Of a stretch of DNA of 64,000 nucleotides, positions 32,055 through 44,455 are shown in pieces (position 1 is the first letter of the stretch; the number at the start of each line of letters is the position of its first letter). The notes beneath the pieces were generated by a model. It saw nothing but the letters and a program-made list of their open reading frames with translations. It made no database searches and was not told the origin of the DNA. The translations under genes and the position numbers were made by a program. Source of the stretch: Aspidiotus rigidus (taxonomy: Eukaryota; Arthropoda; Insecta; Hemiptera; Diaspididae); NCBI GenBank assembly GCA_035079385.1, contig JAVHKY010000003.1, positions 21,219,501-21,283,500 on the forward strand, in the 5' to 3' direction.

Positions 32055-35000
32055 CTAAAATATTTTAATAAGTTTGAGTTGGTTATTTAACACCGATCTA
32101 GTTAAAGTACGAATAGCGGTGAATGTTTCTTTCGCCGTGGGCAGTATTTGTGTTGGAGGTAACAGAAAACCGTAAGTTCCTTTATCCCTTAATGAAATCG
32201 AATAACTGTATTTGATACCGACTTTATTTTTGGCCCAATCATCGGAAGTTCCTGCGTAAAACGAAGAAAAGTAGATTTGTCGTTATTCAAATTAATGATA
32301 TGATATCGATGTTGCGGGTGTTTAAAACTAACCTGATATTGGATAAAGTTTCGTTTCTTTAGTCGCGAGATCGTAATTGGTTCCGTGCGCTTTTTTGAGG
32401 GACTCGATCGCTCTTCTTCCCATGTACAGCAAATCATCGTAGTCGTTCGATTTACTTTTGGTTGGGTTAGACGGCATCAACCACATTTGCGAGTACGAAT
32501 GCAGAGTCAAGAAGATGATTAGCTTATCTCGGTGTTCTAGTATAAAGTTGGATATGGATCTTGTCTCGGGTTCTGAGAAAGCCGCAGTGCCGGGATATGC
32601 CTCTTTGCACGGATTTTCTTCGTTTTCCTCGTTCCACCGATAATCCCAATTACGATTTAAATCAACTCCTTTACAGTCGTCGTCCGAAAAGAAGTATCTG
32701 TTCCGACAAATGATTGATAGGAATTAGAATGAGAAATTTATCGAGTAAAAAACTTGTTTAGATTGAATATTGTTGAAATCTCTAATAGCTAGAAACGGCA
32801 CTTCCATTTGAAATTATTGTTTACGTTAATACCGAATACTTGAATCGACGTTCTGGAACGAACGTGTTCCATCTTCAGGATAAAAGAAATTAATTGATTC
32901 TGGGGATGCAGCACGTTTGCTCCGAAACGGTAATCGATATTAGCGAAAATTGTGATTTTTCGAAGAATTTATTCTTTTTTCGTCCAGAAAAATGGCAATC
33001 ATTCAGACAATTCATTGGAACTACGCATTGTAAGCCTCTAAGCAAAGTCCTCATTAAAATAAGTAGGTACCGTACCTAATGTACAATTTTCAACCAGTAT
33101 TCATAGATTGACGGTTCAAACTACGTAGTAGTAGTACCTAACTTACAACTCAAATCAGTTTTACCTAGTCATTTTTATAATTTTTTTAAAAATGTATTTA
33201 TATTCTTTTACCTGGCAAAATTGTCTCCAAGAGACCTGGATTTTGTCCATAAGCGATCGGTAGTATGTGTGTAAACGTATCCATCAGGATTTGCTACTGG
33301 TAAAATATACCAATCTAGATCTTGAATTAAATTCTTGTATGATTTATTGAATTCCACAAGTTGTCTCACAACGAACAACGCTACTGCTACGGAAATCCAT
33401 TCACGAGCGTGAAGACCTGAAATGATTAAACACATGAAATACCTAATATTCATTTGCTTCGAAATAAAATTGTACTTTGAAGTGATGAAATGATCTAGAT
33501 ATTATAATCCTCCTGAACGCTAATATAATTCAGACAATGGTGGACATTTCTTCGAAGTATCAACAATAATCGAACAGTCTGGTGGGAGAAATTAGTCCTT
33601 CTGATACTCAAATCGTTTCACGACCATTCAAAGTACAGTAATGAAAAAAAAAAAAAAAAAAAAATTATTAACAATTTTTGAGGTAGACTATAATCCGATA
33701 TAGTGTTCCCTAATTTTTTTCATAATACCTAATTTTTATCGTTAGGAATTTTTTTCTTCCTTCATTACTTTATTAAGTACAGTAGGCTAGAATGAAATTA
33801 GATAGGTAGGTATCTATTCAAGAACACCCAACTTTTGAAACCTTTGAAAGCGTTGGATAAAGTAGGTACCTTTGTACCGATATTTTATTTTAAAATTAAT
33901 TTTTTCAAATTAAAAATTACCTCCATCGATCCATACCGCTGGTTTTACTGAACTGTTGCTCGAGTCAGTCGTAGATATTCGAATTAACTTTATTTCACGT
34001 CCTTCGGCGGATTTTCCAATAGTGATTACTTCAACCAAGTCTTCGAACGTATCTTGTAGGTATTCTAAATAAGAGTAAATGTCTGAAACGTATTCAGAAT
34101 CTTTGTTCAGTACTCGAACACTAGGCACATAACCAATGTAGTAGGTACTAATTATAAAATTTGTCTGTACCATCGAGTGTGTGATATTGAGTCCAGGTCA
34201 GTTTATTGTTCTTGCTTTCTTCAGATTTTGGTTTAGACTCCGCTCTACTTTGGGCTATCTGATTTGTGATTATTTTCTGAATAAAGAAATATATTTCTAC
34301 TACTGATCACATTTTGGAAGTAGGGTAAGCAATTCTTAGATTTTATGACATTGAGAAAATCATTACATTATTGAGGGGGTCTTAGAATTTGGAATTTCGT
34401 TGATGCACTGGAATGTATACAATTGCATGATTATAATTAGAGATCGGATTCTTCGGCACAGAAAAACTGGAAATTCGGTAAGAACACCTTAAGAATTCGG
34501 TATGTTTTTGGCATTTAAAAAATATATTCCTTCTACTGACGAAAAAAAAAAAAAAAAATCGGAAAAACAGAATTTCTGCTTCAAATTAAAAAAAAATTCT
34601 AATTGAACATAATTATCAGGTGTTTTTGTAAGTTTTCTTGGGTGAAGTTTTGTCTTCTGTCACTCAATAGGTATTTGTTTGTAAATAGAAAATGAGCGCT
34701 CGAGATCGACCGATACCTACTAAAAGAGCAAAACTATTTGCGCTCAAGACCCACGGATCACGACAAATCTTGCTTCTTACTTGACGAGCGTTAGAGACAA
34801 GGTAATCGCGACAGCACCGGAAGAGTGACGTGACTTAGAATTTTTAATTGTACCGCGAGTGAGCAAGGGTTTTTGTATTTTTCCTGCCTTTCGTTGTCGT
34901 TCAAATTATTCGTTCATTTGTTTTGTAGATCGTATATTTGTACATTTCAGACTTAGAATATTTTCCAACATGGTTTTATCGAAAAAAACAACCAAGTAAT

Positions 35001-38000
35001 TATGAAAATATTTTTGAACTTTGAATATTTTTCATAGGTACTTGGTCGTCTTTTCAATCAAAACATCTTGGATAATCTTCCAAGTCCGAAAATAATTTCA
35101 TACTTGGATAATTTTTTGACAAAAACATCTTGGAAAATATTCAAAGTTCAAAAATATTTTCATACTTGGTTGTTTTTTCGATAAAAACATATTGGAACAT
35201 AGTCTAAGTCTGAAATGTACAAATAGACAATCTACAAAACAAATGAACGAATAATGGACTGTCTTATTTGTGATAACGCGACATGAGTGTGAGTGCAAGA
35301 TGCATAAGTGTGAGTGAGCTATTTCTGGTAGAAGTACCTATTCTGCTGAAAATTTGTCCATTTGGCATTTTGCTCCCATAAGAAATACATGCGGAGCAAA
35401 GATAACCATGGTATTAATTTAATATGAGATGTTAAAATTTACAGAAAAGTTGATATTTCAAATTTATCAACTTCTTGCTTACTTGTAAAAAAAAATCTCT
35501 TGACCTTATTATTTTTTATATTTAATTGGTAGCGTAGTGATCTCTGCTCCCCATGTATTTCTTATGGGAGCAAAATGCTAAATGGACAAAATCGATCTTT
35601 TCATCCATGATATCGATAGTTGTGACGTCACAATAACACAGTCCATTTGAACGACAACAAGAGGCAGGAAAAATACAAAAACCCTATTGCTCACTCGCGG
35701 TACAATTAAAAATTCTAAGTCTCGTCACTCCTCCGGTGCTGTCGCGACTCGCGATTACCTCGTCAATAGAGTCTTTCACGCTGACGTCACATCACTGATA
35801 ATAATACAAACTATCGATCTTCTAGTGTTCGATACTTCCATCACAAATGTAAACAATTTTTTTTGCACGTACTTTCCCATAATAAAAAATAGTGTTCCAG
35901 AAATCGTTGAATACTTCGAAAAGAAATTGTTTGTAAGGAACCAAAACTTAATTTTTTATTACTAAGAAGTTCTTAGATTGCCATCATACAATACTTGTTC
36001 CTAAGAAATTTTCCGTTCTCGCTATATTTGACGAATTTTAGAACCAAATTTGTTCCCATAAGGAATAACGTGTAAAAAAAATAGTTTACATTAGTGATGG
36101 AAATATCGACCTCATTCTTGGATATTTTTCAACGATATTTCTACTGGATAGTGCCACATCGAGCAAAATATATACAACGTGACGTCGACCGAAAATGACC
36201 CTATTCTTGAAGTCATACAAACCCTTCGTTTTTGGCAATGAACATCTTCAAGTTTTTTCTCAAGTATGTACCCTCGAGACTTGGGAATATTTTGTATTTG
36301 TGTAACTACTTTTCTTCTACAATCGCGATTTGGTCATATAAAGCCGACAAATCTTGCATTTTGAGTTTTGTAATTTTTCCGAGGAGAAACGATCATTATA
36401 GCTATAGGTTTGAATGACAGCGATATCAGTCGGTAAATTCTCATTCTCTAACAGCGTTTTCAGTTTTCCCACCTAATTTCGGAAATCATCCGTCAATTGC
36501 TCAGGTTTCTGTGACGTCAAACAGGGAATAACGAGTAGCAAAACCACCCAACGTTGATCCAACTGTTGACTCTCATAAGAATAACATAAGGAGCTTCAAA
36601 GATCATTGTATTTTCGTTCAATCCTAACAAATTTCTCAATATTATTTTAGAGATTGATGAACAAACGCGGAGTAGTTTAAAGATTCTAAATACCTATATA
36701 CGTCTAATCTTTTAATTAAGTCTCGTTCCAAATTATGTATGTTATGATTATTATCTTCGCCCCCTATGTTATTCTTATGGGAGTCATCTTATCACTTATC
36801 ATTTGCCAGTTGGATCAACAAGATGGGTAGTCTTGCTTATAGTTATTTAGTGATTGACCACGGCCGTGGATTGACGTCACAGAAACCTGAGCAATTCTAA
36901 AATTAGGCCTAGTTCAGCAAAGTTCTCATAGTGACCAGCAAAGCTGTGCAGAATATCAGCAGGTTACAAACGCATGTGAGGACCTATCTGTACAAAGGGC
37001 GTCCGTGAAGAAAAATTCATTACAGAAAAATCAGTTTGAAGTTTCAGTTCAAAATATCTCCGCAACAACGAGTTTAATAAAAAAAAATGGTAAGGATGAA
37101 AATTGAAGAGCAACTCTTCTTCTATAAGAAATGATAATCACATTTTGAATACATCCAGGAACAAACAAAGTAGAGATCATTGAAAATATGTCAACGGACG
37201 CCCTTCTTGCTGAGATGGAAAAAATTGTGGGTTTGAAAAAAAAAAAAAATTTATAAAAGATAGTTTATGATCTGAAACGCACGAAAATCGAGGTCTCCGC
37301 AAAAAGGGCGTCCGTCGTACAGATAATTCCTCATGTATGAATCACTAAATACACACATACCTCCCGGAATTTAGGTATGCAGTCCGATTTTCATCGTCAT
37401 ACCTTGCTTTCCATCCTCAAAAATACAGCGTTGAAAAATATATTGAACACTATAGTGCTGCGTTGTACCAAAATATGGGCTTTTTGCAAATTTTTAGTGT
37501 TCTGTTCACAATTTTCGTGAAAAGTAGAAGATAGAGCGTATTTCGACCATTTTTGATATTTTTCGACAAAATAAAAATCTACTTCCAGCCCCCTCTTATC
37601 GTCATTCGTGTTTACCATACAAAATAAATGTGTACCTATTAAGGAAATAACTTGACAAATACCAAGGAATCCGGGCTACAATTATAATTATATTATACTA
37701 TGTCCAGAAAAATTATTATTTTCAAGTAGGTAGTACCTAGGGAAAGAGATGAAAGCTCACCTCTAGATCTGTACTCAACACGGAAAATTCAACATCTCGT
37801 TCCTGCAATTGGTCTTTGAGTTCGGGTGCAATAGATGGCGGCACAACAACGTCGACTGACATATTCTTGGCCAATGGTAACCATAACTGAACTCGTGACT
37901 GCTCGCTAAGAGTACGAAGCTCTTCTAGGGCATCGTCGGTACGAGGCCATATCCTCAGAAATTGGAAACTTTTGTACGAGACCCGATTATTTCCTCTTTC

Positions 38001-41000
38001 TTCGCTAACATCGTCGTATTCGTTACCAGATTCAATCGGTCTTGAGTCAGTTCCTAAAACAAGAATCGTCAATTTTGAAAGAAAGAAGCGGCTATTGTAT
38101 CTTTTATAATGACCCCGGGTAATCCGCTAGTCCCATCGTTTGTGATCATGGGTTAATAATGTTACTCGATGGCAGACGCGGATCCACGGGGGGAGGGGAT
38201 GAGGAAAATTCCCCCTCCCCTCCTAAAAAAGAAAACAAAAACAAAAAATCTGTAGTTTCGAAGAAAATGTAAAAAAAAGAAAAGTCCTTCAGACTTTTTT
38301 TGGATCCCCCCCCCCAAAGTGATCGTCTGGATCCGCGCCTGCGATGGTCGGAATCTTTCCAAGTCTTTATACCCTTCCAAGTTCCTCCCTTCCATGGTTG
38401 GGATTTTTCATAGCCCCCTTCCTCCAAATGGTTGAAAATAGTTCAAGTCTCCTTCCTTAAAAGAGCTTGATGATCGGAACTTTTCTGACTCTTCCTTAAC
38501 AATTGAAAAAGGTTGTGAATCCCCTTCCCCGCTAAAGCTCATCGGTCAGAATTTTTCCTAATCACTCCCATTAATTTAAAATATTCTAGGTCCTCCTCAA
38601 TATAGCTTGATGGTCAAAATTATCCCAAGTCCCTCTTGAGGGTTGAAAATGTTTCAAGTCCCTCATTACAGCTCGATATAGTCAGAATGTATCTCAGTCT
38701 ATCTTGATGGTTGAGAATGTTGTAAGTACCCTTCCCCGATAAAGCTCAATGGTTAACATTTTTCCTAGTCCCTCCCAATGGTTTCAAATATTCCAGGTCT
38801 CCCTCCCCATTGTAGCTCCATGGTCGAAATTATTTAAAGTCTCCCTCGAAGGTTTGAAATATCTCTAGTCTCTCGTCTCACTATAGCTCGATGATCGTAA
38901 TTTTTCCAACACTTTCTCGATGAGTGAAAATATTCTGAGCCTCCTTTTTTAATAAAACTCAATAGTTGGTATTTTTTCTACTTCTTTCCGACCCCCTAAA
39001 CATAGTTTGATGGTCAAACTTATATTTTCAAGCCCCTCTCGATATTATTTCAAGTAATTTTCAATAGTTGAAAATATTTTAATTCCCCCCCCCCCCTCAA
39101 TAAAGCTTGACGGTATGAATTTTAGTCGATTCTTCCGTGATGGTTGAAAATTCTCCACGCCCCATCGTCCAGTAGAGCTCAATAGTCGGAATTTTTCCTA
39201 GTGCTTCTCAATAGTCTAATATATTTCAGGTCCTCCTCCTCCTCCTCAATATAGCTTGGTGGTTAGATTATTTACTGTCCCTCTCGATGGTTCGAAAAAT
39301 TTCATATTGCCCTCTTCACTATACCTAGCTCGAAATTTTTCTGACTCTTTCTTAAAATGTTCCAAGATCATAATCCTCTCCCCCAATATAGCTCGATGGT
39401 CGGAATTTTATCAAGTCCATCTCAATGGTTGAAAACATTCCAAGTCCTCTTCTAATTGAAATATCATGAAAATCGAAATTTCTCAAGTCCCTACGTATGG
39501 AAATAGTGCTTGATATTTGTTGAAAAACTCTCAAAGGATTTCTACTTTCTAAAAACACTCTAAAATCTCCTACTGAGAATTTCTATAGAAGCGGTACATC
39601 AATGCATGGCCCTTCCTATGTTTGCTTTACTCCTTGAACCTTTTCAACTCTCCCCACTTATTGAACCAAGATTCAGATGTCGAAGAGAAAACCTATTCGT
39701 GAAGCTGAAATCAGTTCGTATTTTAGTCTCGGAAAATTAACTTTTGTTGTTCGTTATTTCCTAACTAAATAAAGTTATAATATTTCAATATCGTTCGTTA
39801 TTTATTAAACAATATTAAAAAATATATATGTATGTATTTCAAACCTCTGGACATTTCCTCGAAAATGATGATGTCAAAACAATCGGCCTCGCTCCTCGAT
39901 ACAATAGACAGCGAGTTCCTCGCCAAGAAAATATTAATCTGTACTCGTATCTCTAAACAGCTTGATAAAAAAGTTCTTCAACCGTATTGAGAGCGACTTG
40001 GGAGAGTGGTAAAAAGGGTCAAGGCGTATTGCTGACCATCGTTCTCACGAATGAAAATTTTCCAAATCCCTTGTCGAGTGGTCAAAAGTACTGAAGGATC
40101 GAAATTTTGAAATAGGGCACACACGATTCTCGGATGGTGGTGATTTGAAAGCCTATATTTGATAAAAACGAGGTATGGTAAGAATTCGCCTCTACTAGAG
40201 ACGTGGAAGCTATAAAAAAAATTAATAGTTTCAAGCTTCTAAGAAGAAGTATAAGATATGCAAAGAAATGACTTTTTCCTTTTGAAGTTGATAAGGGATT
40301 TTAAGAAACATATTTTTACCCCCTACATTTTTATATTTTCGTCTATGCCCGAACGAACGTCTCTAGCCTCGGGATTTGAATCCTCTGTCCAGCAGTCGTT
40401 TCAATATTCTAATGACCTCAACCTGCAAGACCCTGACGTCACGCTCCTGGTTCCGAATGACCTCCATTTATAAAGAAGTTTCTGCCTTGATTGGAACTTG
40501 AATTATGCATAGGGAGAGGAGAGGGGGTGCCTTTACCTTAAAGAGTTTGATTCAAATCAGAAACTTGGGAAAATTTTAACAAAAAAGTTGGTTCTGCGTG
40601 AGAGGCGTGAAATATCAGCTTTATTCGCATTCATTTTTCTCCTTTCATTCGCTTACGTACTTGTAAAAAATACCTCGAAGTACGAGACTGATGATTTCAA
40701 AAACGTTTTCAAAAATTAATTTTTTTCTTCAGGAGATTGTTTCTTCCTTTTTTTCAGTACTAGCGAGGCAATGAGACTCATAAATAACTACGTTTATGTT
40801 TGGGTAATCAAAATAAATGTATGAAGAATAAATGCTACTTTAGTAATCTTACCAAAAACAGTTTGAAAGATGTAATCCAAAGCCAAATCCAAATACTTGA
40901 TGAATGTGCTCACAAATCCTCTTGATTGTATATCTTGTAGATGGTTATAATTTTCACAAAATCCGATGGAAATTATGAATGATAAGAATGCTACAGGAAA

Positions 41001-41042
41001 TAAATTATTGCGCATCGCACGTGTCAACGAACATCGCAACAT
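32055..41042 (-). CDS. M14 zinc carboxypeptidase, catalytic Glu replaced by Ser
   Basis: Join on minus of 41042-40853, 38053-37761, 34276-34171, 34082-33921, 33416-33212, 32697-32333 and 32251-32055; 505 residues, all junctions GT-AG and in phase. The signal peptide is RNNLFPVAFLSFIISIGFC. The Propep_M14 region is about 85-160 (YKSFQFLRIWP...VPPSIAPELKDQL). The catalytic domain starts LTWTQYHTLDDIYSYL. Zinc ligands are H253 and E256 (HAREW) and H385 (LHSYSQMW). Substrate residues are R305, N333/R334 (DLNRNWD) and Y437. The S1' selector is D444, at bovine position 255, as in B-type enzymes for Lys/Arg. The catalytic Glu270 position is S460 in YSYSISLRDKGTYGF (family: FELRD). A secreted digestive or salivary pseudo-carboxypeptidase or binding protein is plausible. 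Intron 1 holds an old satellite; intron 2 holds several MITEs. Confidence 0.92.
34796..35766. mobile_element. Foldback element with a nested MITE
   Basis: The left arm 34796-35035 is matched in inverted orientation by 35105-35255 plus 35645-35766. Shared words include GGTAATCGCG, ACTTAGAATTTTTAATTGTA, GTTGTCGTTCAAA and GAACTTTGAATATTTTTC. The loop (35036-35104) holds further diverged copies of the inner arm. The right arm is split by a 389-bp MITE. It lies in intron 2 of the carboxypeptidase gene. No coding. Confidence 0.8.
35256..35644. mobile_element. MITE inserted in the foldback arm, AT duplication
   Basis: Starts GGACTGTCTTATTTGTGA and ends TCACAATAACACAGTCC. Inner arms also pair (TTGTCCATTTGGCATTTTGC with 35564-35590, and the CCCATAAGAAATACATG word). 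Removing it with one AT restores a right arm matching the left arm exactly here. AT flanks are at 35254-35255 and 35645-35646. Confidence 0.8.
35778..36190. mobile_element. Probable MITE with GACGTCA ends
   Basis: Inverted blocks 35828-35871 (cgatacttccatcac.aatgtaaac) and 36068-36108 (gtttacattagtgatggaaatatcg), with GACGTCAC and GTGACGTC near the outer ends. Ends not exactly fixed. Confidence 0.5.
36472..36907. mobile_element. MITE, about 436 bp, long imperfect inverted repeats
   Basis: The left end CCTAATTTC..., with TTGCTCAGGTTTCTGTGACG, pairs with the right end (same words inverted, ending AAATTAGG). Inner arms GTTGATCCAACTG and CATAAGAATAACAT also pair. It is in carboxypeptidase intron 2. 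Confidence 0.7.
36975..37335. mobile_element. Probable MITE sharing ends with the 42888 palindrome
   Basis: The left CATGTGAGGACCTATCTGTA and right inverted CATGAGGAATTATCTGTAC ends pair. AAAGGGCGTCCGT follows the left end and recurs near the right end. The same GAGG..TATCTGTA.AAAGGGC.TCCGTT order appears at 42888-42962. Confidence 0.5.
38173..38342. mobile_element. MITE with CAG...CTG ends and CGATGG duplication
   Basis: Starts CAGACGCGGATCCA and ends TGGATCCGCGCCTG, with CGATGG at 38167-38172 and 38343-38348. The interior has C- and A-rich runs. It is in intron 1 of the carboxypeptidase gene. Confidence 0.75.
38345..39490 (-). repeat. Old, diverged relative of the 45-bp satellite
   Basis: About 16 copies of a two-part unit alternate 'tatagctcgatggtcgaaatttttcc(t)aagtcc' with 'tctcgatggttgaaaatattccaagtcctcctcccc'. 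Compared with the HINE unit (agctcgagagtcgaaatttttccaagtcccctcc) the words are clearly related but diverged and of irregular length. It lies in intron 1 of the carboxypeptidase gene. Confidence 0.65.
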
Positions 41043-41828
41043 ACAGAATCTGCACCGTTAATAGCATCAGTACACCAATCACTGTATCAGCACATCACTA
41101 CCACGATTTTCATTTCTTTGCACCTCTATTAGCATTTATCTCACATGAAACTATCGCGAAGACTGAGAGTCTTTGCCCTCACGAAGACTCACAATCGGCC
41201 ATCAAAGGTAATTGAACTTGAGGTAGGTACGTTCGACATTTGTCATGTTGCGTGAACTGCAACAAATTATAGTCATCGAACATGGGTTCGTTTATACCTT
41301 GTGGAACTAACCTGATAAAGCGATGTACGTGACGCGATTCACAGTAGCACATATGAAAGCGGAAATCAGGTTACCAGTACTGCGGATTAATTCTTCAATT
41401 CTTACTCCATTTTCTTCAATACATACTATTTTAATCGAATCTTCTTTGATCAGCGCGCCGCACGCGGAAGCGGACAAGCAAAAACGTTGATGAATTTTGA
41501 ATACGCTACTGGAGATCTTTTATGAACGAGTCTGCAACAGTTCTGCGGTAGCAATATCTCTTTACAAAAAAAATCGTCCGATGTTTTTACCCATGAAAGT
41601 TAGTTCATTTTACGATTTAAGGTTGTCCGAAATCAGGGGCTCGACCTGGAGGAGTGATAAAGGAGCTACAAATATCCCAAAGTTCTCAAAGAAAGAACTA
41701 GCGGCTCACTTCATCCACTTTGATGAATCGATTGGGATCTCTTTGGAACCACAGTTTGTTCATTGTTCAAGGGTCGGAATTTTTCAAATTCACCCTCTTC
41801 TCATATGACAGCTGGATGGTCGATATTT

Positions 41829-43103
41829 TTAGCGGGGAACCCGCTATCCATTTTGTTAGGAGATTATATCCTCAGAAAACGTCCGCGTCCGCAGGTTAGG
41901 TTAGGTTACGGGACTTGGAAGAATTTCGAGTCTCGAGCTATATATGAAAGGAGGGGGCCTTAGAAGAATTTCAAGTCCCGAGCTATATATAATAGGGGGG
42001 GGGGGGGGACTTGGAAGAATTTTGACTTTCGAGCTACCGTCCGCCGTCCGCCGTCCAACCAAAAACTTGAAAAAATTTTGAGACTCGAGCTATATATGAT
42101 AGGAGGGGTACTTAGAAGAATTTCGAGTCTTGAGCTATATATGATAGGAGGGGGACTTCGAAGAATTTCTAGTCCCGAGCTATATATGACAGGAGGGGGA
42201 CTTAGAGAAATTTCAAGTCTCGAGCTATATATAATAGGGGGGGGGGGACTTCGAAGAATTTCAAGTCTCGAGCTATATATGATAGGAAGGGGACTTCGAA
42301 GAATTTCTTGTCTCGAGCTATATATGATAGGAGGGGGACTTAGAAGAATTTTGAGTCTCGAGCTATAAATGAAAGGAGGATGACTTAGAAGAATTTTGAG
42401 TCTCGAGCTATATATGATAGGAGGGGGACTTGGAAAAATTTCAAGTCTCGAGTTATATATGGTAGGAGGGGGACATAGAAGAATTTCAAGTCTCGAGCTA
42501 TATATAATAGGGGGGGGGGCGACTTGGAAGAATTTTGACTTTCGAGCTACCGTCCGCCGTCCAACGAAAAACTTAGACAAATTTTGAGACTCGAGCTATA
42601 TATGATAGGAGGGGTACTTAGAAGAGTTTCGTGTCTTGAGCTATATATGATAGAAGGGGGACTTAGAAGAATTTCAAGTCTCGAGCTATATATGATAGGA
42701 GGGGGACTTGGAAGATTTAGAAGAATTTCGAGTCTCGACCTATATATGATAGGAGGGGGACTTGGAAGAATTTCGAGCCTCGAACTATATATGATAGGAG
42801 GGGGACTTGGAAGAATTGTGACTTCCGAGCTATATATGATAGAATGAAGGGGGACTTAGAAGAATTTCGGCTGTCGAGCTATATATTTGGAGGTATCTGT
42901 AAAAAGGGCCTCCGTTCCATAAGAAATACATTGAATGGAGGCCTTTTTTACAGATACCTCCACTGATAGGAGGGAATGTAGAATGATAATTTCGATTTGA
43001 ATTATATGACAAGATTATCAACTCAGTTCCACACCACCTGAGAGGTCGAGTTAAGGAATTGAGGATTCCCCGCTGCCATTGCAACGTCTGCAATGGCTTC
43101 TAA
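41829..43103 (+). mobile_element. HINE-2 copy, complete
   Basis: The left end TAGCGGGGAACCCGCTA is at about 41830-41846, then the leader with GTCCGCGTCCGCAGG and TTAGG units. About 19-20 satellite units follow (41920-42880), including two G-run/CCGTCC spacers near 42000 and 42510. A 75-bp palindrome interrupts the last unit (42888-42962). The right module is followed by GAGGATTCCCCGCTG and a perfect stem-loop CCATTGCA, loop ACGTC, TGCAATGG (43076-43096). Frames of up to about 200 residues here are satellite artefacts. Confidence 0.8.
42888..42962. mobile_element. 75-bp near-perfect palindrome (mini-MITE) in the satellite
   Basis: TGGAGGTATCTGTAAAAA.GGCCTCC at the left pairs with its inverse at the right, with a spacer of about 20 bases (ccataagaaatacattga). 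It splits a satellite unit between 'gagctatatat' and 'gatagg'. Confidence 0.8.
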
Positions 43104-43106
43104 TTT

Positions 43107-44370
43107 TTAACAAGGAACCTGTTTTATGGGGGGCTATTTGAGAAATCTGCCGTGCGCCGTCCACCGTCCAGCGAAAAACTTAGAAAAATTTCGACCCTCG
43201 AGCCATATATGATAGGAGAGGGACTTAGAAAAATTTCGACTCTCGAGCTATATATGATAGGAGGGGGACTTGGAAGAATTGTGACTTCCGAGCTATATAT
43301 GATAGAAGGGGGACTTAGAAGAATTTCGACTCTCGAGCTATATATGATAGGAGGAGGACTTGGAAGAATTTCACGAGTTATATATGATAGGAGGGGGACT
43401 TGGAAAAAAATTTCGACTCTCGAGCGATAGATGATAGGAGGGGGACTTAGAAAAATTTCGACTCTCGAGCTATAGATGATAGAAGGGGGGACTTGGAAAA
43501 AATTCGACTCTCGCGCCATATGTGATAGGAGAGGGACTTAGAAAAATTTCGACTGTCGAGCTATGATAGGAGGGGGACTTGGAAGAATTGTGACTTCCGA
43601 GCTATATATGATAGAAGGGGGACTTGGAAGAATTTCGACTCTCGAGCTATATATGATAGGAGGGGGACTGCGAAGAATTTCAAGTCTCGAGCTATATATG
43701 AAAGAAGGGGGACTTGGAAGAATTTCGAGTCTCGAGCTATATATGATAGGAGGGGGACTTGGAAAAAAATTTCGACTCTCGAGCGATAGATGATAGGAGG
43801 GGGACTTGGAAGAATTTCGACTCTCGAGCTATATATGATAGGAGGGGGACTGCGAAGAATTTCAAGTCTCGAGTTATATATGATAGGAGGGGGACTTGGA
43901 AGAATTTCGAGTCTCGAGCTATATATGATAGGAGGGGGACTTGGAAAAAAATTTCGACTCTCGAGCGATAGATGATAGGAGGGGGACTTAGAAAAAATTC
44001 GACTCTCGCGCCATATGTGATAGGAGAGGGACTTAGAAAAAATTCGACTCTCGCGCCATATGTGATAGGAGGGGACTTAGAAAAATTTCGACTCTCGAGC
44101 TATATATGATAGGAGGGGGACTTGGAAAAATTTCGACTCTCGAGCTATATATGATAGGAGGAGGGGGACTTAGAGAAATTTCGACTCTCGAGCTATATAT
44201 GATAGAAGAGGGACTTAGAAAAATTTCGACGCTCGAGCTATATATGATAGGAGGGGTTCTCCAAATCTAGGCTTCCTTGAATTTTCAATACCAAATCTCA
44301 TTCGAATCATAAAACAGGTTCCCTGCGTTCCTCGTTTAACTTCGTTAAGGAAGCCGTCATTTTTTCCAAG
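43107..44370 (+). mobile_element. HINE-1 copy, complete, large array
   Basis: The left end AACAAGGAACCTGTTTTATG (one mismatch to the palindrome) and the GTGCGCCGTCCACCGTCC leader start directly after a HINE-2 right end. About 22-24 units follow (43185-44260). Then come 'aggcttccttgaattttcaatacc', AAAACAGGTTCCCTGCG (about 44318) and the stem-loop end (TTAACTTCGTTAAGGAAGCC). The 'taggcctt' module is mostly missing. Confidence 0.75.
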
Positions 44371-44455
44371 TTCCTCTGCTGATATCCATCGGAATTTTCT
44401 CCAGCCTCCCCTGTACCACTGCTGATATCATTCAGAGCTCAAACGAGATTTTTAA

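Noticed and set aside
41960..42580. 206-residue minus-strand ORF with repeated IIYSSRLEILLSPPP
   Set aside because: It is the 45-bp satellite read in frame (15 codons per unit). Similar frames exist on the other strand and in other arrays.
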